From Corella eumyota (lineage: Eukaryota; Chordata; Ascidiacea; Phlebobranchia; Corellidae): a stretch of DNA of 64,000 nucleotides. The notes under the pieces were generated by a model. It had not been told where the DNA came from and searched no databases. It saw only the letters and a program-made list of their open reading frames with translations. The DNA lies in the NCBI GenBank assembly GCA_963082875.1, contig OY720099.1, positions 5,332,001 through 5,396,000 on the forward strand, in the 5' to 3' direction. The position numbers were made by a program, and so were the translations under genes. This document shows, piece after piece, positions 48,101 through 61,245 of the stretch (positions are counted from its first letter, which is position 1; each line of letters begins with the position of its first letter).

Positions 48101-48952
48101 TATTTATTTTTTAACCAGTTTAATTTAATTTTCACCAGTTTAATTAGTCATATATACAAAAGGGTTTAAAAAAAAACTAAAACTTATATATTTAAATTAG
48201 ATGTATATATACATTGTTTTTTAAATAAATAAATAAGATTTAAAATTGAACTTAGTCTTAAGTTTTTTTTTAATATATTGCATTATAAAAATGGAATTTT
48301 TTTTACCGTGCATATAGCTTAAATAAAACAAGAAAAAAAAACTAATACATTAAGCAAAAGTATATATTTAACATAAGCTTCTAGTAGGCTATAGGAACAA
48401 AACACAAACTTTAAATGGTTTTCCGAAAATTGATTCTCCCCCCTCTCCAGTTCCAGTTGGATCCCCTCCTTGAACAATAAATTTTGGAACAATCCGATGG
48501 AAAACAACATTGTTGTAATATTCTATCAATAACAAACAGAAAAAAATTTACATTTTACCAATTTATAATCAGTGTTTTAATGCATAAAAATATAAACTTT
48601 TTTTTATTAAAATAATTGAAAGATTACACAATGTGCTAAATTTTACATGATCTTTCATAAAGTAATAAATAAATTTACTTACAGCTAATGCTACTACACA
48701 TATAAGCTATTTGTTTTATGGTAGACTGCAAAATTTAAATTCAAATGCAGGAAATTATTTAAGGAATGTATGTGCCAGCTTAAAGCATAGAAAAAAAAAC
48801 AAAATCTACCAACCTTCCATGCATAGTTGCACGAAGTTACGACAAGCCAATGGCGCTTCTTTGGAAAATAATTCCACGTCGATATCGCCCATAGACGTGT
48901 GTAGTAAAACTTTACCAAATGTGGATGGTTCTTTAATGTAAATGTTGCTCAT
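45194..48952 (-). CDS. CWC27: Spliceosome-associated cyclophilin CWC27
   Basis: Thirteen exons: 48952-48814, 48522-48410, 48088-47945, 47665-47567, 47203-47100, 46958-46889, 46632-46522, 46345-46271, 46191-46154, 46045-45939, 45751-45648, 45555-45428 and 45353-45194. They give 463 residues (human about 472). Residues 1-7 are MSNIYIK, nearly the human start. The cyclophilin domain (about 10-170) shows [34 protein letters not shown] and KKHTIFGK. The Trp that cyclophilin A uses near HVVFGK is Asp here, as in human CWC27 where it is Glu, consistent with a weak or dead isomerase. The rest is charged: [13 protein letters not shown], a basic/acidic linker, [26 protein letters not shown]27 works with CWC22 during spliceosome activation in the nucleus. 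Several introns use GTTTG-type donors. Confidence 0.95.
47340..47525 (+). repeat. Very diverged SINE copy
   Basis: CACTACACAGGGTCCCAAGTTTAATTCC (degraded B-box zone), then ACAGTACCTTTAAGTAATGCCC and AATATCCAAAACAGCAAACTG follow the SINE body order. It lies in CWC27 intron 4. Confidence 0.45.
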
Positions 48953-49312
48953 TTTTGCCTTATTATATTCGTTTTCAATTGATGCTGTTTAAATTTTAGT
49001 TGTCATTAAGTTGTAGAGAACAATAATGCTTTAAAATTGGGAAATACCCTAACCAAGTACTAGTCAAAGTTTAGTATCTTTAGTTTAAAGCCTTATTAAC
49101 TATACTAAAAGTTGAATTAATTATTAAATATACGAAATTAACTTTTTTAATGTTTCTTAGGTTGAAACAACTTAAACACTACATTAACAAAAACTTCCTA
49201 AACAACTACCACAACAATATGTCAACTCGATTTGGCTCAATAATTTAAGAAGGTTCGTTTTCGGAAATGTTGTTTACAAACAAAATTTTGTTTCACTCGT
49301 TTGTACATAAGC
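48953..49312. promoter_or_regulatory. Divergent promoter interval, CWC27 / IDI1
   Basis: The two start codons face away from each other with 360 bp between them, so both promoters must lie here. I see no clear TATA box placed for either gene. This is the only strand switch in the window. Confidence 0.6.
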
Positions 49313-51478
<2,166 letters not shown>

Positions 51479-51662
51479 ACTGTTACCAGTTTTGGTACTA
51501 GTTGTTAATGTATTTTTCTTTATATAATGTTTTTTTTTATTTTCAAATAATTTTAGGTTTTGTTTCCATAGTGCTTTGCAAAACAATATTGCTATTATGT
51601 TTTAGATTATGATGTAAAAAAATATGTTTATTAAATGTCTTGTATTAAAAAAAAAGGTTTTA
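51479..51662. other. IDI1 3' flank
   Basis: Probably IDI1 3' UTR, ending around the AATAAA-type sequences near 51,640. No other feature seen. Confidence 0.4.
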
Positions 51663-52828
51663 ATACTCGTCAATTATTTTTTTACAATATATTGTAAATA
51701 TAAACTTTGTTATTTTTATGAGAATTATATGAATAAAATTTTTGTTGATTAAGAATTAAATTTTTTTTAACTAAATTTGCATCACGCAGAAAAACTCTAC
51801 TGGTAGGAAATATCTTTCGAACTAGGGACTTTTCAATGACGTACAAAAAGCAAGGAAAAAGGGGTTATTTATTTTAGGTATTGTATTGTTTCCTTACAAC
51901 CTTTATTTTAACAGGCAACTTAAAAATTGTAGTCTGCCGCTCTGGTAAAAAAAATTGAAACTATACTTTCTTTAGACATTTGTTGTTTTACCTTGACAAC
52001 ACGCAGTTAAATAAACAGCAATATCAAAATGTTAATAATTAATAAACGAATATGAGAAAAGTTTTGGAGCTTACCTTGTACAACTTATTGTTTGCTTTGT
52101 ATAGCAACACCATACTGTTTAGCCAATGGGGTTAATAAATTACAGACTTACACCGCGTAAAGATAAAAATTAGTATCTTTTTACTTTAATAATAAACAAG
52201 AAGTTTTAATAAACCCGGAATTGTTTTAGTTTAATGCGCTTAGAAGCAGTTTATAGTGTGTTTAATATACCTTTGAATTTCCATGATAGGTTAAATGCAA
52301 CTTCCGTTTTAACCAAATGTTTAGCTTTACTCATAAGGAGGCAATTTAGTTATTTAATTTAATTTAATATACGTAGGATCAGGCAATATACATAAATAAA
52401 TCCGAAAGAATAATGAGTCTATTATGTTACACCTAGGTTAATTATCTTATTATCATTGGCTTGTATTCATGTTGTTGCTAGTCCGTAGTTATGGATTTAT
52501 ACTTATCGAGGCATATAGCCAAAACTTTACCAAGAAAAGCAAACCGCAAAACAGTATGGATACCATATGTCAAACCTACTCTTTGCATTGATAATCTGCG
52601 TAGGTATAAGAACAAGAGGATAGCATATAAATAGAAAAGCTGTTTGATTTTACGCCCAGCAAATGCAATTAACAAGGGTAGTTTATTAATCTTCTGACAT
52701 TAATAATTTCTATATAATTTGTTATAGCAAGGTGTAATAAAAATCACATTAGTTTAGGCAAAAAGTTAAATTAAAGCAATTACTAACAAATCGAAGCATT
52801 ATAATTTGTTCTTAACATTGAAGTTAAT
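51663..52828 (+). repeat. Caspase 5'-flank repeat, copy A
   Basis: Upstream flank of the first caspase. It is clearly similar to 59467-60382 (copy A'), including TACAATATATTGTAAATAT, CAGTTAAATAAACAGNAATATC and CATTGGCTTGTATTCATGTTG. Copy A carries about 290 bp (52,150-52,445) that A' lacks. A CCAAT-like TTTAGCCAATGGGG occurs near 52,120. Weaker similarity to copies B and B' (58699-59334, 60558-61112) suggests all four descend from one flank. Confidence 0.8.
51825..51842 (+). promoter_or_regulatory. kappaB-like plus CRE-like composite site (candidate)
   Basis: GGGACTTTTC (51825-51834) is one base from the classic kappaB decamer. It is followed two bases later by TGACGT (51837-51842), a CRE/ATF half site. 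The counterpart in copy A' keeps AGGACTTTTC and a full TGACGTCA palindrome. The site is about 1 kb from the caspase ATG, so its role is speculative. Confidence 0.3.
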
Positions 52829-54542
52829 ATGTCGGACGAATTTAAATACTTCAATGACTACGAAAATATTGGAGAATTTTACATTTTTAATCACGAAGTA
52901 AGTAAACGTAAACTACTTAGTTTTTACAGTAAACATGCTCGTTTACCTTAATGACGTAGTATCGTTTCCTTAATAAAGTATTGTTAAATAGATTTCAAAA
53001 ACGTATTACACTTTGTAGGTGAAAATTTTTTATTAAATATATAAAAAAATAAAAGCTGCTAGTAGTTAAATATCTAAAAAGTTGATTTATTGATTAACTC
53101 AATACATGTTATGTTTTTATTTACACAGGATTTTACAGAAAAAAACGAACTGTCTCTAAGCAAAGAAAAAGTAAAATCCAGAGAAGGATCAAAACATGAT
53201 GTTGCCAGTCTTAAAAAAGCTGCACTTTTTCTGGGATTTAAATGCGATGAAAATACCATACACAAAAACTTCACGAGGAATCGAATACGACATAAACTCA
53301 TAGAACGTGTGTTGTTAAATTCAAATAATTGTAAATTTTTGATGGTATAAAATTACTTTTTATTAATATAGTGTCAAAACACGATTTTTCGAATTCCTAC
53401 TGCTTTGCTTGTGCCATTTTAACCCACGGAGGAACAAAGGGAAAGCTGGCAACTTCAGATGACGTCATGTATTTAGCAGATTTTGAAAAGGCAATCAAGA
53501 AAAATAAGTCACTAATTGGAAAACCAAAGTTGTTTTTTATCCAGGTAGACCAAACTACAAAAAAATGTGATTTCAATTTTTACAGCGTTTGATAAAATTT
53601 AAACAACAATTTTCACATAACAGGCTTGTCGCGGACCCTTGAAAGATGAAGGAGTAAACGTCAGTAGCGAAGATGGGCATACCGATGACAGCGTTGCAAG
53701 TCCGACTGGTGATCAGGATAACGAAGATATTTGTATACCAACTGGATCAGACTTTCTTATTTATCATAGCACAATGGATGGTAAATTCAAAAACTTATAC
53801 TTTTTAAAGGCCTATACTTTACACAATGTACAAAATCGCTAGAATACAAAATTAAAGAACTAAGAAAAACGAAAAGTGTAACAACTCAACATTTGATATC
53901 ACAATTCGGCCCTAAAGTATTAAACACTGTTATATTCTATTATTGAATGTTGACGGATAAGATTTTCGCACCATTAATAAAGTACATTTCAACTGTTGTG
54001 TTTTTATAGATTATAGCGCTTCGCTAAATTGCAATCAAGGTTCCATTTTCATTCAGAAGTTAAGTGAAAATCTCGAAAAGTATGGCCGCCAATGGGACCT
54101 GCTGAGGGTTTGTTATTATATTGTTATAGTACATTAATTCCAGGGGTAGTTAGATATAAGAGGAATATATTCAAAATCAACGATAAATTTTGTCATTTGG
54201 TTTGTACTTACTTTCTAGTTAGTCATTTACTGTTAGGCGTTAAACCAACTACACTTAAAACATTTTTATATTTGAAAAAAAATAAAGTATGTTGTGTTTA
54301 TTTTTGATTAGATTTTAACCAAGGTAAATCACGACGTATCAGTTGACAGTAAAGAAGGCAGAAAGCAGACTCCGGTACTTAGTAGCAGGCTGCGAAAAGA
54401 AGTTTATTTCAGCATTCTTAAAGAATCGACCGAACTTTATCCACCCCGAATGATTCCTGAAAACTTAGTTCACGATACAGAGGCAGGGAGTAGCTGTACC
54501 GAGCCTTTGATCGAAACCCTAAGTTCAGAAAAAAATCCATAA
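52829..54542 (+). CDS. Caspase, short form without prodomain (array copy 1)
   Basis: Six exons: 52829-52897, 53129-53306, 53372-53544, 53624-53780, 54010-54107 and 54312-54542. They give 301 residues. Caspases are Cys proteases that cut after Asp in cell death and inflammation. The protein starts directly at the protease fold (MSDEFKYFNDYENIGEF, YIFNHEDF); there is no CARD, DED or other prodomain. Seen: the S1-pocket Arg in KSREGSKHDV (R41), catalytic His in AILTHGG (H101), catalytic Cys in FFIQACRG (C142), the large/small-subunit linker (DGHTDD, SPTGDQDNED) rich in Asp, then GSDFLIYHSTMD and GSIFIQKL of the small subunit, RLRKEVYF at the usual C-terminal end, plus an extra 44-residue tail. 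In the segment DYSASLN the position equal to caspase-3 Arg207 is Leu198. Activity on Asp substrates is therefore uncertain. Confidence 0.92.
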
Positions 54543-56398
54543 TTAAACTGTGCTAATATTTTGTTTAGTTAATTTTTAACCATTTGTTTAGTTGCATAAT
54601 CGCTTTACTTAGACTGTTAATGCACTTTTACTATTACCGCACTTGCTTTTTAGAATATTTGTATGATTTAAAAAGTAATCTTCAAAAGTTTAAAGTTTTG
54701 TTAAAGTTTAAACACATTTTGTTATTTAAAATTTTAAATTTTAAAGTTTTAGTACGTTGTTTATCATCAGATTGTGTTCTAAACCTTATATTTGTTTTTA
54801 AATATTAATTAATAGGTGTTTGTTTATTCAAATTAAAAAGTCAGTATAAAGTTTTCAAACTTTGATTAATTGCATATCATTATATAAATAATTTAAAAAA
54901 ATTTTTTTTTGTTTGTTCACCATAGTTAGAGGCTTGTTTGATTATTGAAAATTAAAGATCGATATCAAGCTTTTTAATTTTGACGAATTAGATATAATAA
55001 TATCAATAACACAAAAACGGATTAAAAAAAATTTTGTTTGTTTTTTATATATATAATTGCTTGTTTGTTTATTAAAAATTTAACATTGATGAATGACATT
55101 TAAAATTTTATTTAATGTTTATCACAATATCAATGAATTGAAAGCAAGTTAAAAATAAATTTTTGTTTAATTATTATAATTAAATTCTTGTTTGTTTATA
55201 CAAAAAATAATTTTAAGCATTAAAAGTTTCATGTAAAGTGTTGCCCCATTATGAGTCAGACGGTGTAAAGGGGGGCAAAGCCCACCGTTTAGTTTACAAA
55301 TTTTATATTCATCTTATTAGTTAATCAACTGTTCTTAATTAAGTAATGTTTTGTGCATAACTTTCCTTATTTAGATTTTTGTTTTAAAATGATCAAACGA
55401 ATTCAAAACATATTTTATTTATAAAATAAATTATTTTTTTATTAGTAATAATACAGAGTTAAAATGTTTAGGCTATATTTTATCATCACACTAATGTTAA
55501 GCCAAAAGTGACCCCAAATTAAATAAAACACTGTCGTTTGGTAGGCCTTTTAATTTAGTTACCTTAACGTAAAAAAAGGTAGGCTTATTAAAACTACGTT
55601 AAAAGCAAACAAAAAAATTATCTATCTTAAGTTTGTAATGTATAGTTACTTTTACCAAAGGAAAGTTTAATAAAGAAGCAGTTTTTTTTCCGAAGGGAAG
55701 ATAACAACTAACAGAGAAAAACAAAAAGGTAGTTCTGAAACGGATTTCTACTGTGAAAACACACTTGTTTTATATTTATGTTTCACCTAGCCTCCACAAA
55801 ACAAGCCCAATATATTACTGTAAACATTGGCATATACAATATAGCTGATGAATTACTAATAAAATAATATGACAAAGATAAGGTTGCTCACCTTGTTATT
55901 ATTACTCTGCTTACGTTTATAATGTAATGTCTTATTTTTCTATTTAAATAAAAACAATGAGTAGTAATTCCACGCTATATTAGTTTGTTGTGTATGAGAG
56001 CACTTTATTTGCCAAATAAATTTAGCTGTTCTGGCTTTTACACACATAAATTTCTTGCGTGTTAAATTAGAAGGAAGGTTAAACTGTAATGAACGTTGTG
56101 GTGCTTTAAAAATTTCAAGTGTTAAAACTATCAGCCTAGCTCTAAAGATTTTTTAGATAGTTTTATTATAAAAATAGAAAAAAATATATATTATTCGTTA
56201 AGGTAGTTTATACAAATAAGGACTTATTTTGTCGCATACAGGCCTACACCTAAAACGTAAATCTTTAATATTAAGTTTTCCAATTGTGTAATGCAGATAT
56301 ATTTTTGTGGCAATTTTGCCCCTCAAAGTTTATTCTAAAAACTGATAATAAGAGAAAGGCAGCAATATTATATGTTATTATAGATATTAGAATATATA
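54543..56398. other. Spacer between caspase copies 1 and 2
   Basis: No exon. It holds a degenerate tandem array (54820-55230) and, at 55260-55288, a GC-rich imperfect hairpin (ACGGT ... GGGC-AAA-GCCC-ACCGT). The flank just before copy 2 does not resemble the A/B flank copies of its neighbours. Confidence 0.5.
54820..55230 (+). repeat. Degenerate tandem array, about 110-127-bp period
   Basis: CTTGTTTGTTTATTNAAAATT-like segments recur at about 54823, 54932, 55059 and 55186. Each is followed by a similar TCAATATCAA/GATATCAAG zone. The units are strongly diverged. Confidence 0.5.
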
Positions 56399-58031
56399 AT
56401 GTCCGACGATTTTAAATACAAAGAGTACAAAAACATTGGAGAATTCCACATTTTTAACCAGGAGGTAAGTAAATTTAACTTATCATATTGGTTTATCTTT
56501 GTATCTTGACGTAATATCATTTCCTGTTAAAATTATTTTTATACTGTGTATCAATTAGTCTTATACTTGCGTGGTATCAAAAACCCACTTAAATATAAAT
56601 AACAATATACAATGCAAAATACTTTAATATGGGTCATGTTTATATTTGCACAGGATTTTTCCAAAAAAAATCAACTTTCCCCCAAAGACTCCCCAGCAAG
56701 ATTTCGAGAAGGCTCAAAACACGATGTTGCTAAACTTAAAAGTGCAGCACAACTTTTAGGATTTGAATGCAATGAAAAAACTACAATTCACACTAATTTT
56801 AATAAAGAAGAAATCCAGAGAAAACTTATTAAACGTTTGTACAATTAAATTATTTTTTTTATGACAAATAGTATTAAACATATTTTTTATTGTTATAGTA
56901 TCTGAACAAGATTTTTCGGATTCCTATTGCTTTGCATGTGCTATTTTAACCCATGGTGGAACAAAAGGGAGGCTAGCAACTTCGGATGACGAAATTAATA
57001 TATCAAAATTCGAGAAAGAAATTAGGGAAAATAAGTTTCTAATTGGGAAACCGAAGTTGTTTTTTATTCAGGTTAACATAAAAATATAGAAATTTTAACT
57101 TAAATATAATATAAAAAAAGTTTTTGTTAAGAAGTTAATAAATTAATAAAAGATTGACGTGTACAGGCCTGCCGGGGCATCAGAAAAGATCCAGGAATAA
57201 AGTTAAATGACGTTGAAGATGAACATACAGATGACTATATTGAAAGCCCAACTGGTGACCAGGATAACGAGGATATTTGCATACCAACTGGATCAGATTT
57301 TCTTTTTTATCACAGTACAATGGATGGTAAAAATGGCGTTTTACATGTAATAGTTTAATTTTAAAAAGAAGAACAACTTTATAGTGTAATAATCATGACC
57401 ATGTGATATTGCCCTAAATTAACTTAAGCTATAAAGGCAACGCTACGACAGTCGTATTTTAGTTGTGTACAAATTCTGCTAATATAACATTATGAGATTT
57501 TAGAACACAACCAATATCTTATATGTTAAAACCTAATTACTTTTAGACTATAGCGCTTCTTTAAATCCCAAAAAAGGTTCCATTTTTATTCAAAAGCTGA
57601 GTAAAAATCTAGTAAAGTATGGACGCGAATGGGACCTGCTAAAGGTTTAATATGTTACTATTTGGTTTGTGCGTATATAGATTTTTTGATTTTTTACACT
57701 GATTTGATGTTTGATACCCAATGTTATATATAATATTATTACACTTTAATTTAATTGCCTTATGTTTGTATTTTGTTAATAGATTCTAACAAGAGTAAAT
57801 CACGATGTAGCAGTTGAAAGTAAAGAAGGCAGAAAACAAATTCCTGTCATAAGTAGTAGGTTAAGAAAAGAGGTTTATTTTCGCACACGCATAGAGACGA
57901 CCCCGGTTTGTCCAACCGAAGGCCCAGAGGTTTATCAGGATGTAAAAATTCACCCAGACAGTGGGACAGAATGTGCAAATGTTAGTAAATCTTTTGTTGA
58001 GAATCCGAATCAAGAAGAAAATCAAAAATAA
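56399..58031 (+). CDS. Caspase, short form without prodomain (array copy 2)
   Basis: Six exons with the same phases as copy 1: 56399-56464, 56654-56834, 56899-57071, 57167-57326, 57547-57644 and 57783-58031. They give 308 residues. Key positions: R40 (RFREGSKHDV), H101 (AILTHGG), C142 (FFIQACRG) and Leu199 in DYSASLN, where caspase-3 has Arg207. The linker keeps the array signature HTDD, SPTGDQDNEDICIPTGSDF. The small subunit reads GSIFIQKL and ends RLRKEVYF, followed by a 53-residue polar, acidic tail with no similarity to other proteins that I recognise. It differs from copy 1 mostly in surface residues of the large subunit (GIRKDPGIKLNDVEDE). It lacks the duplicated A/B-type flank. The start is the first ATG and lies in the same place as in both paralogues. 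Confidence 0.92.
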
Positions 58032-58698
58032 ACGATATTGAAATTTATTTTAGTAAATTTAGAATAAATAGATATGTTTGATATTTTTATTATTTCGATT
58101 TCAAATACTATACATTTTTGATTTTATTAAAAGTTTTACTTTTATTATAGATACAGTTTAAAGTTTTTTCAATATCAAAAAGAGTTCTTATACTTATCAA
58201 ATAAAAACTTTGCAAGTTGCATTGCCTACCTGTCAATGCACTTCTTATTATTATCTCACTATTAGATTCATTAATGTATATATATGTTTTTGTGTAACAC
58301 ATTTATAGTTAAAAAAAATATATCACATTTGTATGCCTGTGTGCTGTTGTGTAAAATCCTACCCAGACAACTTTGCTCAATTAATCTTGTGATAAATACG
58401 TAAATTACAGAATTCGATTTCAATGTTACTTGTTTGCAAAAAGATTTAAATATTCCTTCCCTTTTCTTTTATTTACATATATTGGTTCTAATATAATAGA
58501 TTGATCATACATAATGTTGTTTTTAATTAATATAGGTATTTAAACCCAATAAGGCATAATAAAGTAGAGAAATATATGACTGACAACGCGTGGTACAAGC
58601 TAGTCAGGATTAGCAAGCAATATCTATAGAAAAACGAATTTGCGCCTCATACCAATATAGCTACAAAATTTTAAAAAAAATTTACTTTTAAAGTATGT
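58032..58698. other. 3' flank of caspase copy 2
   Basis: AT-rich; probably 3' UTR, then spacer. No exon or recognised repeat before the B flank copy begins. Confidence 0.4.
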
Positions 58699-59334
58699 TT
58701 TAAAAGTATTGTTAAATATATTGCATTCTTAACAAATAATAACGGCAATGTTTTTGTTTAAGATGTAAATAATAATATATTTCTTTTTTATAGAAATCAT
58801 GTAAATAGAATCTTTTTGTAATATAATTTTTAAACAGGGTTTGCATCACGTCTAAAATCCCCACCAGAAATATAAATGTTCTCATAAAGGGGCTTATTGA
58901 GTGACGCAATATTCAAACAAAACATTACCTATTTTAACTTTCGTTGCCTTAGGTTACTTTGGCTGTATAAAACCGCTATGAACAAATAAAAAAATCTCAA
59001 CTAGTTAATATTTAATAAACAAACAGGACAAAAGTTTCACCTTGTAAAAACTTGGCATTTTTGTTTTTGTGAGGCTACCATCTACCGTTTGTTTGTTTAG
59101 TCTGGCACTTGAATAAAAAACACACAAAGAAAAATTTCGAAAAAAAATTTCGCACATAGAAAAATTTCGCACATAGAAAAATTTCGACAAAGAACACTGT
59201 AAACTAACCCCATATCAGTTAGTTGCACTTGGTATCAGTTGTGTTTAATTTAACTTCAAAATTACGTGGCGGTTACAATTTCGGTATTACCGAGATCGTT
59301 ATAGCTTTGAAAGAAAAACGCGGTTAGCTAATTA
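58699..59334 (+). repeat. Caspase 5'-flank repeat, copy B (orphan)
   Basis: Very similar to B' (60558-61112), the flank of caspase copy 3. Shared blocks include GTTTGCATCACGTCTAAAAT, TTCGTTGCCTTAGGTTACTT and ATTACGTGGCGGTTACAATT. No caspase exon follows it, so it looks like a promoter-side duplicate without a gene. It contains an extra mini-array at 59128-59190 not present in B'. Confidence 0.82.
59128..59190 (+). repeat. Short tandem repeat, AAAAATTTCGCACATAG unit
   Basis: About three units of 17 bp, the outer ones partial. It lies only in flank copy B, where B' reads straight through, so the expansion came after the B/B' duplication. Confidence 0.75.
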
Positions 59335-59466
59335 AGTATTAAAAGGCTAAATAGGCAAACTCACTCGCATGTTGCTAAGCAAATACCATTTAATTTAAAA
59401 TTAAGTATACCGAATAAAATTTATAAAGCGGAACTATTGTAAAAACTTAAATAAAAAGTTTTGTAA

Positions 59467-60382
59467 CACTCATCAAACACTATTGCCTTAGTTTTTTTTA
59501 CAATATATTGTAAATATGAACTTCGGTATTTTTTATGAGAATTATGTGAATAAAATTTTTGTTGTTCAAGATAGGATTTTTTGACTGAGTTTGCTTCACA
59601 CAGGGAAACACGACTGGTAGGAAAAATTTTTCGAACTAAGGACTTTTCAATGACGTCAAAGTAAGAAAAGAGGGTTATTTATTTGTTTTTACCTTTAATA
59701 AAAGGGGCAACTTAAAAACTGTAGTCCAAAGCTTTGGTAAAAAAACAAAACTAGCGATCGTCGTTTTCATTTGTAACTATACTTTCTTTAGACATTTGTG
59801 GTTCTACCTTAACAATACGCAGTTAAATAAACAGAAATATCAAAATGTTAATAATTAATAAACGAACATGACAAAAGTTTTAAAGCTCACCTTGTAAAAC
59901 TTGGTTATTGTTCGCTTTGTAAAGTTTTTTTGTTCGCTTTGTAAAGCTACACCACACTGTTTAGCCAAAAGAGTTAATTTACAGACTATTTTATTATCAT
60001 TGGCTTGTATTCATGTTGTTGCTAGTCTGTAGTTAAGTGATTTAGACTTATTGAGACATACCCGAAACTTTACCGAGAAAAACGAACCGCAAAATAGTAT
60101 GGTCACGGTTAGACAGTATGGTTAAACCTTTGCCAAACCCACTTTCGCAATGATAAATAGCATTGGTCTAAGACCCAACAAACTGCATAAAACTAAAAAG
60201 GATATTATTTATTAGGCTTAGGCCATACTTTTAACAAAGGTGCTTAATAAACCCTTTAGCATTAATAAAAACAGTTTATGGTGGGCCATATAGAAAGTCA
60301 CATAAGCTCACACAAAAAGTTAAACTAAAAAAAGTACTAATAGATAACAGAAATATACTTTGTTTTCAGGATTGAAGGTAAT
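59467..60382 (+). repeat. Caspase 5'-flank repeat, copy A' (orphan)
   Basis: Copy of the flank of caspase 1 (51663-52828), minus about 290 bp. It carries AGGACTTTTC (59639-59648) and a full CRE palindrome TGACGTCA (59651-59658). It leads into the dead exon 1 at 60383. Confidence 0.8.
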
Positions 60383-60451
60383 ACGTCCGACAAATTTAAA
60401 TACTTTAATAACTATAAAAACATTGGAAAATTTTACATTTTTAATCACGAA
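60383..60451 (+). pseudogene. Relic of caspase exon 1
   Basis: 69 bp, the same length as exon 1 of caspase copy 1, followed by an intact GTAAGTG donor. It reads SDKFKYFNNYKNIGKF and YIFNHE, as in copy 1 (SDEFKYFNDYENIGEF), but the start codon is ACG in place of ATG. No further caspase exons follow before flank B' begins at about 60558, so the rest of the gene is gone. It is a remnant of a fourth array member, or of an exon duplicated with its flank. Confidence 0.85.
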
Positions 60452-60557
60452 GTAAGTGAATGTAGACCACTTAGTGTTTACAGTGGGCCTTCTCGTTTAC
60501 CTTAGACTATTTTATAATAGTATATAATGGCGTATTATTGTTTCCTTAAAGTAAGTT

Positions 60558-61112
60558 GTAAAAGTATTGTTAAATGTATTGCATTCTTAACAAATAATAA
60601 CGGCAATATTTTTGTTTAAGATATAAATAATAATATATTTATTTTTTATAGAAATCATGCAAAAAGAATCTTTTTGTAATATAATTTTTAAACAGGGTTT
60701 GCATCACGTCTAAAATCCCCACCAGAAATATAAATTTTCTCATAAAGGGGCTTATTTAAATGACGCAATATTTAAACAAAACATTACCTATTTTAACTTT
60801 CGTTGCCTTAGGTTACTTTGGCTGTATAAAACCGCTATGAACAAATAAAAAAATAACAACTAGTTAATATTTAATAAACAAACAGGACAAAAGTTTCACC
60901 TTGTAAAAACTTGGCATTTTTGTTTTTGTGAGGCTACCGTCTACCGTTTGTTTGTTTAGTCTGGCATTTGAATAAAACCCCCAACACACAAAGAACACTG
61001 TATGCTAACCCCATATCAGTTAGTTGCGTTTTTTTCAAAATTACGTGGCGGTTACAATTTCGGTATTACCGAGATCGTTATAGTTTTAAAGGGAAAACGT
61101 AGTTAGCTAATC
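60558..61112 (+). repeat. Caspase 5'-flank repeat, copy B'
   Basis: Ends 134 bp before the ATG of caspase copy 3, so it is probably that gene's active promoter region. Close to copy B in sequence; more distant from A and A', with which it shares the TTAATAATTAATAAACNAAC and CACCTTGTAAAAACTTGG zones. Confidence 0.8.
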
Positions 61113-61245
61113 TTTTGTAAACAGCTTTACAAAGAACTGGTAAATGCAAAATAATTTGTATTAGGAACAGATTTTGTGTTTATTTAACTAAAATAATATT
61201 CAAAGCAAAAACAAAAAAAGGCATCGTTTAGCTATACAAGTTATA

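Noticed and set aside
48711-48941. 76-codon plus-strand frame
   Set aside because: Antisense to CWC27 exon 1, which is conserved from its first residues.
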